Under the pieces are notes generated by a model. The model searched no databases. It saw nothing but the letters and a program-made list of their open reading frames with translations, and was not told the origin of the DNA. From NCBI GenBank assembly GCA_020439745.1, contig JAGQSC010000035.1:1-64000 (forward strand): a stretch of DNA of 64,000 nt. Direction: 5' to 3'. This stretch comes from Acidobacteriota bacterium (GTDB lineage: Bacteria > Acidobacteriota > Holophagae > Acanthopleuribacterales > Acanthopleuribacteraceae). Positions 25,272-33,818 of the stretch are shown here, in pieces (within the stretch, counting starts at the first letter, position 1; each line of letters begins with the position of its first letter). The position numbers and the translations under genes were made by a program.

Positions 25272-27596
25272 TCAGCTATCCATGTGCATAAAGCGAACCC
25301 ATGCAGTCCCCGCATAAATCAACACGACTGCCCAAGCGGCGACAATGGGTGGGAACAAGCCGGTCCGACCCATTTCGCGCGACAGTTCGAAAAATAGCCA
25401 AAAGGACAAGCCGACAATCAAACCCAGCGCAATGCCATAAAAGGTGCCTCGTCGGCCAAATTGGAATCCAAAGGGTATGGACAACATCACCAGGATGAAG
25501 GGCAGTGTGGGCTGGACCATTTTGGCGAAGTACTCGGTTTGTTCTCGCAAGGGATTCAAGCCGAGTTGCTTAAGGTAGTCGATATAGGTTCCCAATTCGG
25601 CGAGACTGAATTCGATGGGTTTGCGGTCCCGTTGGGAAAGATCCGACCGCTCGACGTTCAGGGACACCACCGTCCCTTCTTGGATACGTTCGGGGACGGG
25701 CATGATCTGCCCATTCTGGTTGTCAAACCGCCAACCGTTGGCTTCAGCCTCCGTGATCCACGTTTCGTCGCCTTGGTAGGCCAACCGTGGGTAGTGGCGT
25801 CGGCTGACAACCCCACCCGAGTTGTAATCGATTTCGTAAACAAAAACGCCATGCAGGCGCAACTCACTTTGATCAAAGTATTCAAAGTTAAGGAAATCAC
25901 CGGTGCTGGTTTTCAGCCATGCGTCGCGTGTGAATTTGGCCACGTTGCGGTTCTTGATGGTGGTGCGCAGATTGGTGGCCACACGACTGATTGAGGGCAA
26001 GAACGTGTTGCTCATATAAAGGCTGCCCAAAGAGGCGATGGCCCCCAAAAACAGCATAGGCATGGCAATCCGCTGCAAAGATCCACCAGCAGCGCGGATG
26101 GCAGTGACCTCTTGGTTCTTAGACATGACTGACAAAACCACCAGCGAGGTCACCAACATGGCAAAAAATAGAGTTTGGTCAAAGGTCTCCGGAAGCTTGT
26201 AGGCCAGGTACCTGAGAATGGTGTCAAGATCGATGCCGTTCTTTTGGGCGATCTTTGATATTTGGGTGTATTCGATCAATGTCACCAGGACGATGATAGA
26301 CCCCTGAATCAGCACAAATGTCGTGATGAACGCTTTGATGATATAGGTGTCTATGAGCCGAGGAAAACTGAAGCTTGGCAGATTGGTCGTCATGCGTTGC
26401 CATTGACTTTCGCGGGATCCTTGTTGCGAAAACTTTGCTTTGAACCGAGAGACGGTTCGCGCCGCGAAAAGTGACAGCCGATCGCGCCAGGGATCAAGGC
26501 CCCGTCGCAGATTGCCGTTTTTGGTGAATTGAAGTAACAGCCCCCAAAAAAGGAACAGTAGATTGGGTAAGGCTGCCCCCAATAAGGGGTCCAAACGGTT
26601 GGACATGATTTGGTCCTTGGCCAGCTTGGCCAAGATAAAGTAAAACGCAATCATGAAGAGGCTAAGTCCGAACCCTGAGCCGCGTCGAAGCCTGGTGTGT
26701 TGAGCTGCAAAGGGGATGGGGAAAAGACTGAAGATGACGCATGCCAAGGGCCCCATAATCCGCATCCACACGTCGTGGAGTACCTTCAGCTTGGCCTCTC
26801 CTTCTAACGTTGCGATGAGTTGAACGGCTTCGGGCGTCACCATGGACTCGTGAGGATCTCCGCGAAATTGTTGTGCAGCTTTGGTGGTTGGGGTTGGAAA
26901 GTCCATGCGCAGCTTGGAAAACTCGGCAATTTTGGGACCCGAAATGCCGCTCAGATCCACGATCTTCTCATTGCCGTTTTCTAACCGAATACGTATCCCT
27001 TTTTGAGTTTCCTTGTAGATCTCGATCTCGGAAGCAAACATCAGGTGTTCCTGGCCGTCGTCTTGATTGATGAAGATCAATTGCGAAGCGCGATCCTCAT
27101 TGACGCTGTCCAGATACATGACGCTGTTTTTGCCCAAGGTGTTGATGACGCCTGCTACAAGATTGGGTCGAGCCATTTCGTCGATGAATTGTTGGTATTT
27201 CTGGAATCGCAGGGCGATCATCCTGGGCTCGAGAAAATTGGCCAGACCCAGAGTGATAAACGTCAGTGCCAAACCGTAGACAAAAATGCCGCGGTTCATT
27301 CGCAAAAAACTCATGCCGGCGGTTTGGGGCGCAATCATCTCGGAATCCGAACTCAACCGAGAGACTGCGGCCAACGCGCCAAACAAGAACGACATGGGAA
27401 TGGTGATGTAGAGAATTTCTGGCACATAGCTCATGAATAAGAGCAGGTAGAGCCAAAAGGGAAAGTCCACGTCACCGGATATGGCTGCCACTTCGGTGAA
27501 TGTTCGGATAAAGAAGATCCCGTTATAGACCAACATGGCCATGGCAAATGGCGAATGGATTTCGCTGATTAGGTAACGGTCCAACCGGTTGAGCAT
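25272..27596 (-). CDS. LptF-LptG fusion permease of the lipopolysaccharide export system
   Basis: This 774-residue protein contains two complete YjgP/YjgQ-family halves. The first (about 1-375) starts LNRLDRYLISEIHSPFAMAM and has the SEMIAPQTAGMS loop. The second (about 410-774) starts FPRLIDTYIIKAFITTFVLI and has the NQEVTAIRAAGGS loop. Each half has about six membrane helices around a periplasmic jellyroll. LptF and LptG are normally separate proteins that pair in the inner membrane with LptB2 and pull lipopolysaccharide towards LptC and LptA. Here both are in one chain joined by a basic linker (about 375-405, DPWRDRLSLFAARTVSRFK). It shares one base with the downstream stop of the NatB-like gene, so it is the third gene of the operon led by the NatA-type ATPase. 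That ATPase is not an obvious LptB. Confidence 0.9.
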   Translation of the reverse strand: MLNRLDRYLISEIHSPFAMAMLVYNGIFFIRTFTEVAAISGDVDFPFWLYLLLFMSYVPEILYITIPMSFLFGALAAVSRLSSDSEMIAPQTAGMSFLRMNRGIFVYGLALTFITLGLANFLEPRMIALRFQKYQQFIDEMARPNLVAGVINTLGKNSVMYLDSVNEDRASQLIFINQDDGQEHLMFASEIEIYKETQKGIRIRLENGNEKIVDLSGISGPKIAEFSKLRMDFPTPTTKAAQQFRGDPHESMVTPEAVQLIATLEGEAKLKVLHDVWMRIMGPLACVIFSLFPIPFAAQHTRLRRGSGFGLSLFMIAFYFILAKLAKDQIMSNRLDPLLGAALPNLLFLFWGLLLQFTKNGNLRRGLDPWRDRLSLFAARTVSRFKAKFSQQGSRESQWQRMTTNLPSFSFPRLIDTYIIKAFITTFVLIQGSIIVLVTLIEYTQISKIAQKNGIDLDTILRYLAYKLPETFDQTLFFAMLVTSLVVLSVMSKNQEVTAIRAAGGSLQRIAMPMLFLGAIASLGSLYMSNTFLPSISRVATNLRTTIKNRNVAKFTRDAWLKTSTGDFLNFEYFDQSELRLHGVFVYEIDYNSGGVVSRRHYPRLAYQGDETWITEAEANGWRFDNQNGQIMPVPERIQEGTVVSLNVERSDLSQRDRKPIEFSLAELGTYIDYLKQLGLNPLREQTEYFAKMVQPTLPFILVMLSIPFGFQFGRRGTFYGIALGLIVGLSFWLFFELSREMGRTGLFPPIVAAWAVVLIYAGTAWVRFMHMDS

Positions 27597-29122
27597 TAGG
27601 GACGTTTCCGTTCAGGTACCGTGCCAACAGGAGCGCGCAACCAGCGCAAAACCTCGGTCATTTTTGGGGGTTTGCCGGTCAACAAGATACCAATGCGAAA
27701 AACCTTGGCGGATGCCCAGAATACGAAAGCTATGGCCACCAGCATGAGTACTGTAGTGGCGACGTATTCCCATAGGGCGGGTGGACCCGCAGCGCGATTC
27801 ATCATGATGAAGGGGGTGAATGGGGGAAAAAAGCTCAATACTTTGGCCAGAGTTCCGTTGGGGTCCTGACCCACCGGAACCATGGCAAACATGGGCACCA
27901 GCAGGATGAGAATGACGGGTGTCATCAAGTTCTGCGCCTCTTTAAGGCTATTACAAACGCTTCCCATGCCCACCAGTAAGGCGGCGTAAAAGAAGTAGCC
28001 AAACATGAAATAGGCGACGAATGAACCCAGGTAACGGAAATCACTCATGATGAAAGAAAGATCAAAGCTTAGCGGCATGCCCATCATGAAAGGCAGCGCT
28101 TTCAGGGCAAAAAAGAAGAACAGAATCCAACTGAGGATGATGGTCAGACCGGTTGCAGCAATGCCCAGTATTTTGCCGGACATCAGTTGAAGCGGTGAGA
28201 CAGACGAAAGCAGGACTTCAATAATCCGGTTCGATTTCTCTTCGACCGTGTTGGTCAGCAGCATCTGAGAAATACTGAAGACAGATATCCATAGCAAGTA
28301 GACAAATGCGATGGGGACCCACTGGTGCAATGTGTCTTTGGTTTCCACATGGGCTTCCTGTCCTTCCGCAGTGATCTTGCGCGCCTCCATGCGAACGGGT
28401 GTCGTTAGAAGTCTGGCGATGGCCGGATCGATCTGGTAGCGGTCCACACGTTTGCGCCGCACTACATCGTTCACTAAGTTGCCATACCAATGCTTCAGGC
28501 TCTCGTCGGTGAAGTTGTTGCACACATAAGTCATGGCAGGATCGGTATCCAAAGGCTCTGCCTGAATGGTGATGTAAGCAAACAGCGTTTCCGCATCAAT
28601 GGCTTCATTCAGAGACGCCACATCATCGCCGTAGGTATCCGTGATTCGATAGTGGGCTGCCATGAGCCAACTGTCGTAGGTGCGAGCTTGGTCCTCGGAC
28701 AGGTTTCGCCACCAATCTGACAATAACTTTGCGGCATCCGACTCTATCAGCGACGTATCTGCCTCGAATGCAATGGCACTGGCTAGCTCGTGGGCATTTT
28801 CATGGGTGACCTTTTCCAAGAAAGGAGCTACGCCTGACGGGAAAGAAGACGGCATGGGATGACCGTTTTTGTGGGCTTCAACCGCTTCCAGTAAGACCGA
28901 GTTGAGGTCCCTCTGCATGGCCAGTTGCATGACTTCGTCATGAAGCCAGCCGGAATGGTCCATGACTGCGAATGTTCGAGCACGTTTTGATTTTTCGAGC
29001 AAGGTGGGTACCACAACCGAAGCCACGAGGATGATGGGGAAGATGAAGATGCCGATCCAAAACGTCTTGGTGCTCAGGTTCTCGACAAATTCGCGCAATG
29101 CCACCAGGATGGTCTTATTCAT
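27596..29122 (-). CDS. ABC-2 type permease (NatB/YhaP-like)
   Basis: This 508-residue membrane protein has an N-terminal helix (about 18-40, FWIGIFIFPIILVASVVV), a large extracytoplasmic region (about 40-270) and a C-terminal set of about five helices (VFLLWISVFSISQMLL onwards). The EEKSNRIIEVLLSSVSPLQLM loop is the hallmark of ABC2_membrane_3 permeases. Relatives export sodium (NatB), lipids or small molecules. The start at 29122 was chosen because the sequence MNKTILVALREF is the usual family start; the longer frame adds 9 residues. It overlaps the ATPase stop by 8 bases. Confidence 0.9.
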   Translation of the reverse strand: MNKTILVALREFVENLSTKTFWIGIFIFPIILVASVVVPTLLEKSKRARTFAVMDHSGWLHDEVMQLAMQRDLNSVLLEAVEAHKNGHPMPSSFPSGVAPFLEKVTHENAHELASAIAFEADTSLIESDAAKLLSDWWRNLSEDQARTYDSWLMAAHYRITDTYGDDVASLNEAIDAETLFAYITIQAEPLDTDPAMTYVCNNFTDESLKHWYGNLVNDVVRRKRVDRYQIDPAIARLLTTPVRMEARKITAEGQEAHVETKDTLHQWVPIAFVYLLWISVFSISQMLLTNTVEEKSNRIIEVLLSSVSPLQLMSGKILGIAATGLTIILSWILFFFFALKALPFMMGMPLSFDLSFIMSDFRYLGSFVAYFMFGYFFYAALLVGMGSVCNSLKEAQNLMTPVILILLVPMFAMVPVGQDPNGTLAKVLSFFPPFTPFIMMNRAAGPPALWEYVATTVLMLVAIAFVFWASAKVFRIGILLTGKPPKMTEVLRWLRAPVGTVPERKRP

Positions 29123-30020
29123 CGCTGGTGCCTCCCACCGCGCGCACAAAAATCTCGTGCAAGGAGGGTTCTCTCAAATCGAATCTCCTTATCTGTAGAC
29201 GCCCGCACAGGTACTGTAGGAGATCTTGAGGATTTGCCGAGTCTTTCAGGTACACCTCTGCCGATTTGCCAGCATCGTTGATGCGGTCGACACCTGGGAA
29301 ATCGCGAATTACCTGACCATCGCCGTCGTAGTCGATCTGGATACCGTGAAGACCGCCGGCTTTGATCTCACTGAGGGGTCCATCTAGAATTTTGTTGCCT
29401 TTATGAATCAGAAAAATGTAGTCGCAGATCTGTTCTGCCTGTTCCATCACGTGGGTGGAGAAGATCACCGTACGACCGTCTCGTTTCATGGACAGGATCA
29501 AGTTGCGCATCACTTCCACGTTAACCGGATCCAGTCCCGAAAACGGCTCGTCCAGTATGACGAGTTCAGGATTGTGAATCAGAGTGCTAAGGATCTGTAC
29601 CTTTTGACCCATACCCTTGGATAGTGCTTCGCATTTTCGGTTTACCCAATCGCCAAGTCCATACTGCACCAAGAGTTCCTTGGCGCGTTTGCGTGCTTCA
29701 CGCAGGGGCAGCCCTTTCAACGTACCGAAATACGCCACAATGTCGGCTGTCTTCATCTTTTTATAGAGACCCTTTTCCTCGGGTAGGTAGCCCAGACGGT
29801 CTTTGATCTCTTCTGAATTAGCATGTCCGAGAATCTGGATCTGGCCTTCGTCGGGATAGAGAATACTCATGATCATGCGAATGGTGGTTGTTTTGCCAGC
29901 TCCATTGGGGCCCAAAAACCCGTATATCGATCCTTTGGGTATGGCCAGCGAGAGGTTGTTCACCGCGACATGGGATCCAAATCGTTTCGTGATACCCGAC
30001 AACTCGAGGGCGGTTTCCAT
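29115..30020 (-). CDS. ABC transporter ATP-binding protein (NatA-like)
   Basis: This 301-residue ATPase has Walker A GPNGAGKTTTIRM (about 36-48), a Q-loop, the signature LSKGMGQKVQIL, Walker B with LVILDEPFSGLDP and the switch FSTHVMEQ. The C-terminal domain of about 80 residues matches NatA-type exporters. It pairs with the downstream NatB-like permease. The ATG at 30020 follows GAAGGA at a good distance, which makes it better than the upstream ATG at 30044. Confidence 0.92.
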   Translation of the reverse strand: METALELSGITKRFGSHVAVNNLSLAIPKGSIYGFLGPNGAGKTTTIRMIMSILYPDEGQIQILGHANSEEIKDRLGYLPEEKGLYKKMKTADIVAYFGTLKGLPLREARKRAKELLVQYGLGDWVNRKCEALSKGMGQKVQILSTLIHNPELVILDEPFSGLDPVNVEVMRNLILSMKRDGRTVIFSTHVMEQAEQICDYIFLIHKGNKILDGPLSEIKAGGLHGIQIDYDGDGQVIRDFPGVDRINDAGKSAEVYLKDSANPQDLLQYLCGRLQIRRFDLREPSLHEIFVRAVGGTSDE

Positions 30021-30088
30021 GTCGTGATCCTTCCCGAAAGGCATTAGGCGGTGATTTTAGCAAAAGCACCCAGTAGAATGACGAAAAT

Positions 30089-30820
30089 ATGGAACGAGAC
30101 GATTACGCGCTTTACGGTGAATCACTATTTGAAACCATGCGTTTGCAGCATGGAACTGCATGGCTTTTGCACGAGCATTTGGATCGGCTGGCGCGGTCGT
30201 GTTCTGATTTTGGCTGGCCATTTGATGTGCGAGAAGCATGGCATCGAATCGCGGCGATACCCCAAGGTGATTGGGTCGTGCGGGTGAGCGTTTATCGGAA
30301 AGGGGGTCGATGGTCGGGGGATCCCGGCGTAGCTCTGGATGTGAGTCATCGACCGTTTGCAGGGCACAGCGGACCCCTGTCCCTGGCGTTGCCCCATGAT
30401 CGCGTGGCGGCCTGTGACCCCATGCGGCGTTATAAGTGTGGATCCCGAATGCACATTCAAGCCATGTGGCGACATGCCCAGGGAGAGGGGTTCGACGATG
30501 CGCTAATCGTGGATCATGACGGTCTGGTCTTGGAAGCCAGCACGGCAAATGTGTTTTTTCTTTGCGCAGGAACATGGGTGACACCGCCATTGGCGCTTTC
30601 CCTTTTGCCAGGATTAGTGCGGGCGTGGGTCTTAGATCATGGGTTGGCCGTGGAAGGGGAGGTCACCGTTGAGGCATTGAGTCGGGTGGAGGCGTGTGTC
30701 GTCACCAATGCGGTTCAGGGAGCGCGTGCCGTGCGTCGGATTTCAACTCGAGAATTGGATATGACATCGAGCCTGGACTGGATCGCCAAGCATCCTGAAA
30801 AATTGTGGCAAAAAGTTTGA
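30089..30820 (+). CDS. class IV aminotransferase (aminodeoxychorismate lyase-like)
   Basis: This 243-residue PLP enzyme of fold type IV has an N-terminal GESLFETMRL element, the PLP-binding Lys116 in RRYKCGSR, Glu149 in LEASTANVFF and the VTNAVQGARAV loop near the C-terminus. The pattern is closest to 4-amino-4-deoxychorismate lyase (PabC), which makes p-aminobenzoate for folate, but branched-chain or D-amino-acid aminotransferases share these motifs. At 243 residues it is slightly short for either. It is divergent from the NatA-type operon, 68 bases away. Confidence 0.8.
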   Translation: MERDDYALYGESLFETMRLQHGTAWLLHEHLDRLARSCSDFGWPFDVREAWHRIAAIPQGDWVVRVSVYRKGGRWSGDPGVALDVSHRPFAGHSGPLSLALPHDRVAACDPMRRYKCGSRMHIQAMWRHAQGEGFDDALIVDHDGLVLEASTANVFFLCAGTWVTPPLALSLLPGLVRAWVLDHGLAVEGEVTVEALSRVEACVVTNAVQGARAVRRISTRELDMTSSLDWIAKHPEKLWQKV

Positions 30821-30827
30821 CTTGCGG

Positions 30828-30856
30828 TGGACGATTCTTTTCTTGGACGCTATACT
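30828..30856 (+). promoter_or_regulatory. sigma-70-like promoter in front of the candidate sRNA
   Basis: A -35 hexamer TGGACG (30828-30833) and a -10 hexamer TATACT (30851-30856) are separated by exactly 17 bases. This predicts transcription from about 30862. No reading frame follows before the strong terminator at 30920-30951. Confidence 0.5.
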
Positions 30857-30861
30857 TAACG

Positions 30862-30951
30862 AGAAGTCACTTTTTTGAATGAAGCCACAGTCGTATTCAA
30901 CAGAATACGACTCCCTCTTGAGGCTCTCCCTCCCCGGAGAGCCTCTTTTTT
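30862..30951 (+). ncRNA. candidate intergenic small RNA, about 90 nt
   Basis: This interval begins just after a promoter-like pair. It contains a perfect 9-bp hairpin with a four-base AACA loop (GTCGTATTC 30890-30898, GAATACGAC 30903-30911). It ends in a 10-bp GC-rich stem followed by six T residues (30920-30951). Before the first hairpin there is a T6 run (30871-30876) that could be an Hfq-type or single-stranded pairing site. There is no start codon with a useful frame. The layout is that of a free-standing trans-acting sRNA. The alternative is a trailer of the aminotransferase mRNA, whose stop is at 30820. Confidence 0.45.
30920..30951 (+). terminator. rho-independent terminator
   Basis: The stem GAGGCTCTCC (30920-30929) pairs perfectly with GGAGAGCCTC (30936-30945) and is followed by TTTTTT (30946-30951). 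The orientation is plus. It ends the candidate sRNA and, if read-through occurs, the aminotransferase transcript. There is no T-run on the minus side, so it is not bidirectional. Confidence 0.92.
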
Positions 30952-31062
30952 GTTGGGTGGTCCGTGCGATTGGTCTTTGTGGACTAATTCGGCCCAATCG
31001 TCGTTCTGTCGCGTAAATCGTCGTAATCTCATCCGACCCCTAACGTTGATTCACACGAGTTC

Positions 31063-32481
31063 CTAAGGAAGTATGGCTGCCTGGCAATCGCAGGGAACGA
31101 ATTGGTTCATCAATATCACATGATCAATCAAATTGAGATAACCATTTCCGTCCTGATCAAAAGGGGCACCCGCGGATGTTGACCATGTGGGTAATTGAGT
31201 CATTAGATCATCCATATCTACGTCCAAGTCGCCATCGAGATTTCCGATACATTCGGTGAGGGGCCAGCGATTCGGACGACGCCGATAACGGACGTTAGCG
31301 CCATCTAACCAGGCAACATGTGTAAATCCAGCGCTTTTTGTTACAAGCGGTGTGTTTGAACCCGTGGTGACGGATACCTCTTCGAGTTCGCACCATTGGA
31401 GACCCCCATTAATTGATTCTTGTAATAGCACCTGTGGGCCACCACTGACGCTGTCGTGCCATGCTAATGGCAAAGTCAACGACCCTGAAGCCGCGTATCC
31501 GTGCGTTGAATCGGTGTTGCCATTGGTGAGTCGCACATTTGGAGACCATGTGTTGCCATCATCACCGGAATAGGTGGCATGAACATCCAAGCCTGTGTTG
31601 CCCGGCTCATCGTAAAAGACATCAAATGGAATAACCACACTTGCAGGTGGGACAAATGCTAAGGAAGGACGCGACGCATATTGGGAGAATCCGGTGGTCA
31701 ACTCTTGATAAGAAAGGGGCCAGGTGAGCCCGCCGTCGTCTGAACGCATATAGGCCGTTCCAGGACATGCTGGAATCAAGGCGCCTGCATCGTTGGCCGC
31801 GCAGTCTCCCAGCCCGAGCCGGGGGGTCATCCAGGCCAGATGGACTTGTTGTCCGTTGCTGGCGATTGCCGGCCTTTCGTATCCGAAGCTGTCGTCACCG
31901 CTCAGCAGCACGAATTCCTGCCAGGGCATTCCTGGTGACCCACGCAAATAATGTACATCCCATGTGCCGAAATTTCCGTCCGGCAGGAATAGGCCGGGCC
32001 TGTGATTCATGAACGCGATATGTACGGTGCCGTCGGCGTCAATATCCATGCCCAGACGATAAGCGCGTGCACCGCTTGTCAGTGGTACTTCACCTTGCCA
32101 GTTCGCGCCTCCATCGTCGGAACGAAGCATGTACAGATCACCAACTTCTCTGGATACGTTGTATCGCGCAAACAAGAAATCCTGAATAACGGCGGTGATT
32201 CTGAAATAGACAACCAAAACTGTATCTGCTTGGCTGTTGATGGGATCTTGGAGATAGAGCGATATGTTGTTGGCGAGGGTGACTTCCGCTGACCATGTGT
32301 TTCCTTCGTCGACGGATCTTTGAAAAATCAAATCGCTTCCACACTGTTTGACCAGATAGACACGATTTCCCGATGAAGAGATCCCCTGCTTTGAACCGCA
32401 GCCCATGTTTTGTATGGGTTCCCATTCTCCGCAAAAAGAGAATCCAGACAGGATTAGAAGCACGAAATTCAGATTTCTCAT
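31063..32481 (-). CDS. secreted BNR-repeat (sialidase-like) protein with dockerin-like C-terminus
   Basis: This 472-residue exported protein has a signal peptide (MRNLNFVLLILSGFSFC). BNR/Asp-box repeats (RSVDEGNTWS, RSDDGGANWQ, RSDDGGLTWP, YSGDDGNTWS, SINGGLQW) form a six-bladed sialidase-type propeller. A C-terminal pair of Ca-binding loops, DLDVDMDDL and DQDGNGYLNLID (about 425-460), looks like a dockerin type I or EF-hand repeat. I see no sialidase FRIP motif, so enzyme activity is unlikely. No cohesin partner is visible in this window. It ends 112 bases from the sRNA terminator on the opposite strand. Confidence 0.85.
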   Translation of the reverse strand: MRNLNFVLLILSGFSFCGEWEPIQNMGCGSKQGISSSGNRVYLVKQCGSDLIFQRSVDEGNTWSAEVTLANNISLYLQDPINSQADTVLVVYFRITAVIQDFLFARYNVSREVGDLYMLRSDDGGANWQGEVPLTSGARAYRLGMDIDADGTVHIAFMNHRPGLFLPDGNFGTWDVHYLRGSPGMPWQEFVLLSGDDSFGYERPAIASNGQQVHLAWMTPRLGLGDCAANDAGALIPACPGTAYMRSDDGGLTWPLSYQELTTGFSQYASRPSLAFVPPASVVIPFDVFYDEPGNTGLDVHATYSGDDGNTWSPNVRLTNGNTDSTHGYAASGSLTLPLAWHDSVSGGPQVLLQESINGGLQWCELEEVSVTTGSNTPLVTKSAGFTHVAWLDGANVRYRRRPNRWPLTECIGNLDGDLDVDMDDLMTQLPTWSTSAGAPFDQDGNGYLNLIDHVILMNQFVPCDCQAAILP

Positions 32482-32795
32482 GTTGACGCTTATTATCTTC
32501 CAATTTTCCGAGCCAAAGACAGTTTGACTTTAAGCTTTGGCATGTTTGGGAACTGGGGTTGATCACGAAAGGGACGCCTTGGGGGGATCGCACGCATCCA
32601 TGGGATTTGACCGCGTAGCTGCCCATTAAGAGCGATTCCACGCGGTCCACGAATGAAAGGGTTGTTAGATTGAGCTCATCGACATGTGAATGCCAGCCAA
32701 TGGTTTGCTACGACTGAACGTTTCAGTAACAGTTGGCGATATTCCAGATCCATCAACTATTATGGTTTCAATCCCTTTGTACACGGAGTTTCTTG
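32482..32795. other. gene-free stretch between divergent genes
   Basis: About 310 bases lie between the start of the BNR protein (minus) and the zinc-ribbon gene (plus). GCCAAAG and CTTTGGC form a 7-bp inverted repeat near 32512-32543, but no T-run follows. No promoter pair, RNA gene or repeat could be supported. Confidence 0.4.
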
Positions 32796-33116
32796 GTGTC
32801 ATTGGTTAAATACACCTGTTTGGCTTGTCGGCGCACGTACAAACGCATTTCGGATAAGGATCAAACACGTACCTGTCCACATTGTGGAGGTATGGCTTGG
32901 CGCATGGACGCCCGATTCCGGCCGCCGAAGAAATCGGACGATCGCCAATGGGCGAAAGTGATCTTTCTTGTGGAACACGGTTTCCGCTTCCAAAAGGTCT
33001 ACGACAAACAGGGCGGCGTTTGGACTCGTGTGCGCTACCCCAGTTCTTTGGAAGATGCGCTTCTGTTTGTGAAGACTTACCGTGACCAGGCTTTCTTGGT
33101 TGCGAACGATGATTAG
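32796..33116 (+). CDS. small zinc-ribbon protein
   Basis: This protein of about 106 residues has an N-terminal zinc ribbon: CLAC at about 8-11 and CPHC at about 27-30, with basic residues between. A C-terminal region of unknown fold ends with DALLFVKTYRDQAF. The proposed GTG start at 32796 follows GGAG by about 9 bases; the longer frame from ATG 32733 adds 21 residues with no family character, and TTG 32793 is also possible. The protein could bind nucleic acid or act as an adaptor; the function is unknown. The C39-like gene follows 71 bases later on the same strand. Confidence 0.65.
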   Translation: MSLVKYTCLACRRTYKRISDKDQTRTCPHCGGMAWRMDARFRPPKKSDDRQWAKVIFLVEHGFRFQKVYDKQGGVWTRVRYPSSLEDALLFVKTYRDQAFLVANDD

Positions 33117-33187
33117 GTGGGTGAACCTATGGTCTGCGCCCGCGTTCGTGGCTTTGTACGTTTGATTTGGCTAGGTTTGAGGCGATG

Positions 33188-33811
33188 ATGAAACGTAAGA
33201 ATTGGACCGTTGTGGCGGGCATCGTGATTCTGGGAATCGGCTCATTGGGATTTGTATGGATTATTCGCCGTATGCCAGCCACACCTATTGCGGCATCGGG
33301 AGGTATGTCTTCTGAAATCCGTTTCGAGGATGCACCTTTTTATCTACAAACAGATGCTCGTTGGGCCCATGACCGATTGGGAAACACGGGGGCGAGTCTT
33401 GCCTCTGAGGGTTGCACCGTTTGCTCGCTGAGTATGGCACTTGCCTATTACGGGGTTGATCTAACACCCAAGGCCTTGAATGTTGCACTGACTGAAAAAG
33501 GAGGGTACACCGATAAAGGATGGTTGATTTGGAAGCGTGTCTCGGAGGTCACGGACGATCAGATCGAGGTCGGTGTGCCGCGCCAAGCGAAACACGCCTT
33601 GATTGACGAAGCGTTGCAAGCTCGCCAACCTGTGCTTGCGAAGGTGATGCTGAATGCGATCGTGCCTCATTGGGTCTTGATTGTGGGTAAGTCAGGAGGA
33701 GACTACCTGATGAAGGATCCCCTCGGAAACGGAATGAGCTTGGAAAAACTGTCCAAATACCAAAGTGACATCTATGCCATTCGCATCGTCCAACCGAAGT
33801 CCAGGCACTGA
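33188..33811 (+). CDS. membrane-anchored C39-like (papain-fold) peptidase
   Basis: This 207-residue protein has one N-terminal membrane helix (about 7-27, VVAGIVILGIGSLGFVWII) and then an extracytoplasmic papain-like domain. Conserved elements of peptidase_C39_2 are visible: WAHDRLGNTGASLASEGC with the likely nucleophile Cys, SLSMALAYYG after it, and VPHWVLIVGK with the catalytic His, followed by the DPLG Asp. Bacteriocin-processing C39 domains are usually fused to ABC transporters; this one stands alone, so it is a general exported peptidase or amidase. The start at 33188 has GAGG 5 bases upstream; ATG 33185 and TTG 33167 are alternatives. Confidence 0.78.
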   Translation: MKRKNWTVVAGIVILGIGSLGFVWIIRRMPATPIAASGGMSSEIRFEDAPFYLQTDARWAHDRLGNTGASLASEGCTVCSLSMALAYYGVDLTPKALNVALTEKGGYTDKGWLIWKRVSEVTDDQIEVGVPRQAKHALIDEALQARQPVLAKVMLNAIVPHWVLIVGKSGGDYLMKDPLGNGMSLEKLSKYQSDIYAIRIVQPKSRH

Positions 33812-33818
33812 CCTTAGG

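Noticed and set aside
30817-30856. TTGACT as a -35 for the TATACT element
   Set aside because: The spacing is 28 bases, far beyond the usual 16-18; the TGGACG hexamer at 17 bases fits better.
31063-32481. Cellulosome membership suggested by the dockerin-like tail
   Set aside because: No cohesin, scaffoldin or glycoside hydrolase catalytic motif is seen; the Ca-binding tail alone is not enough.
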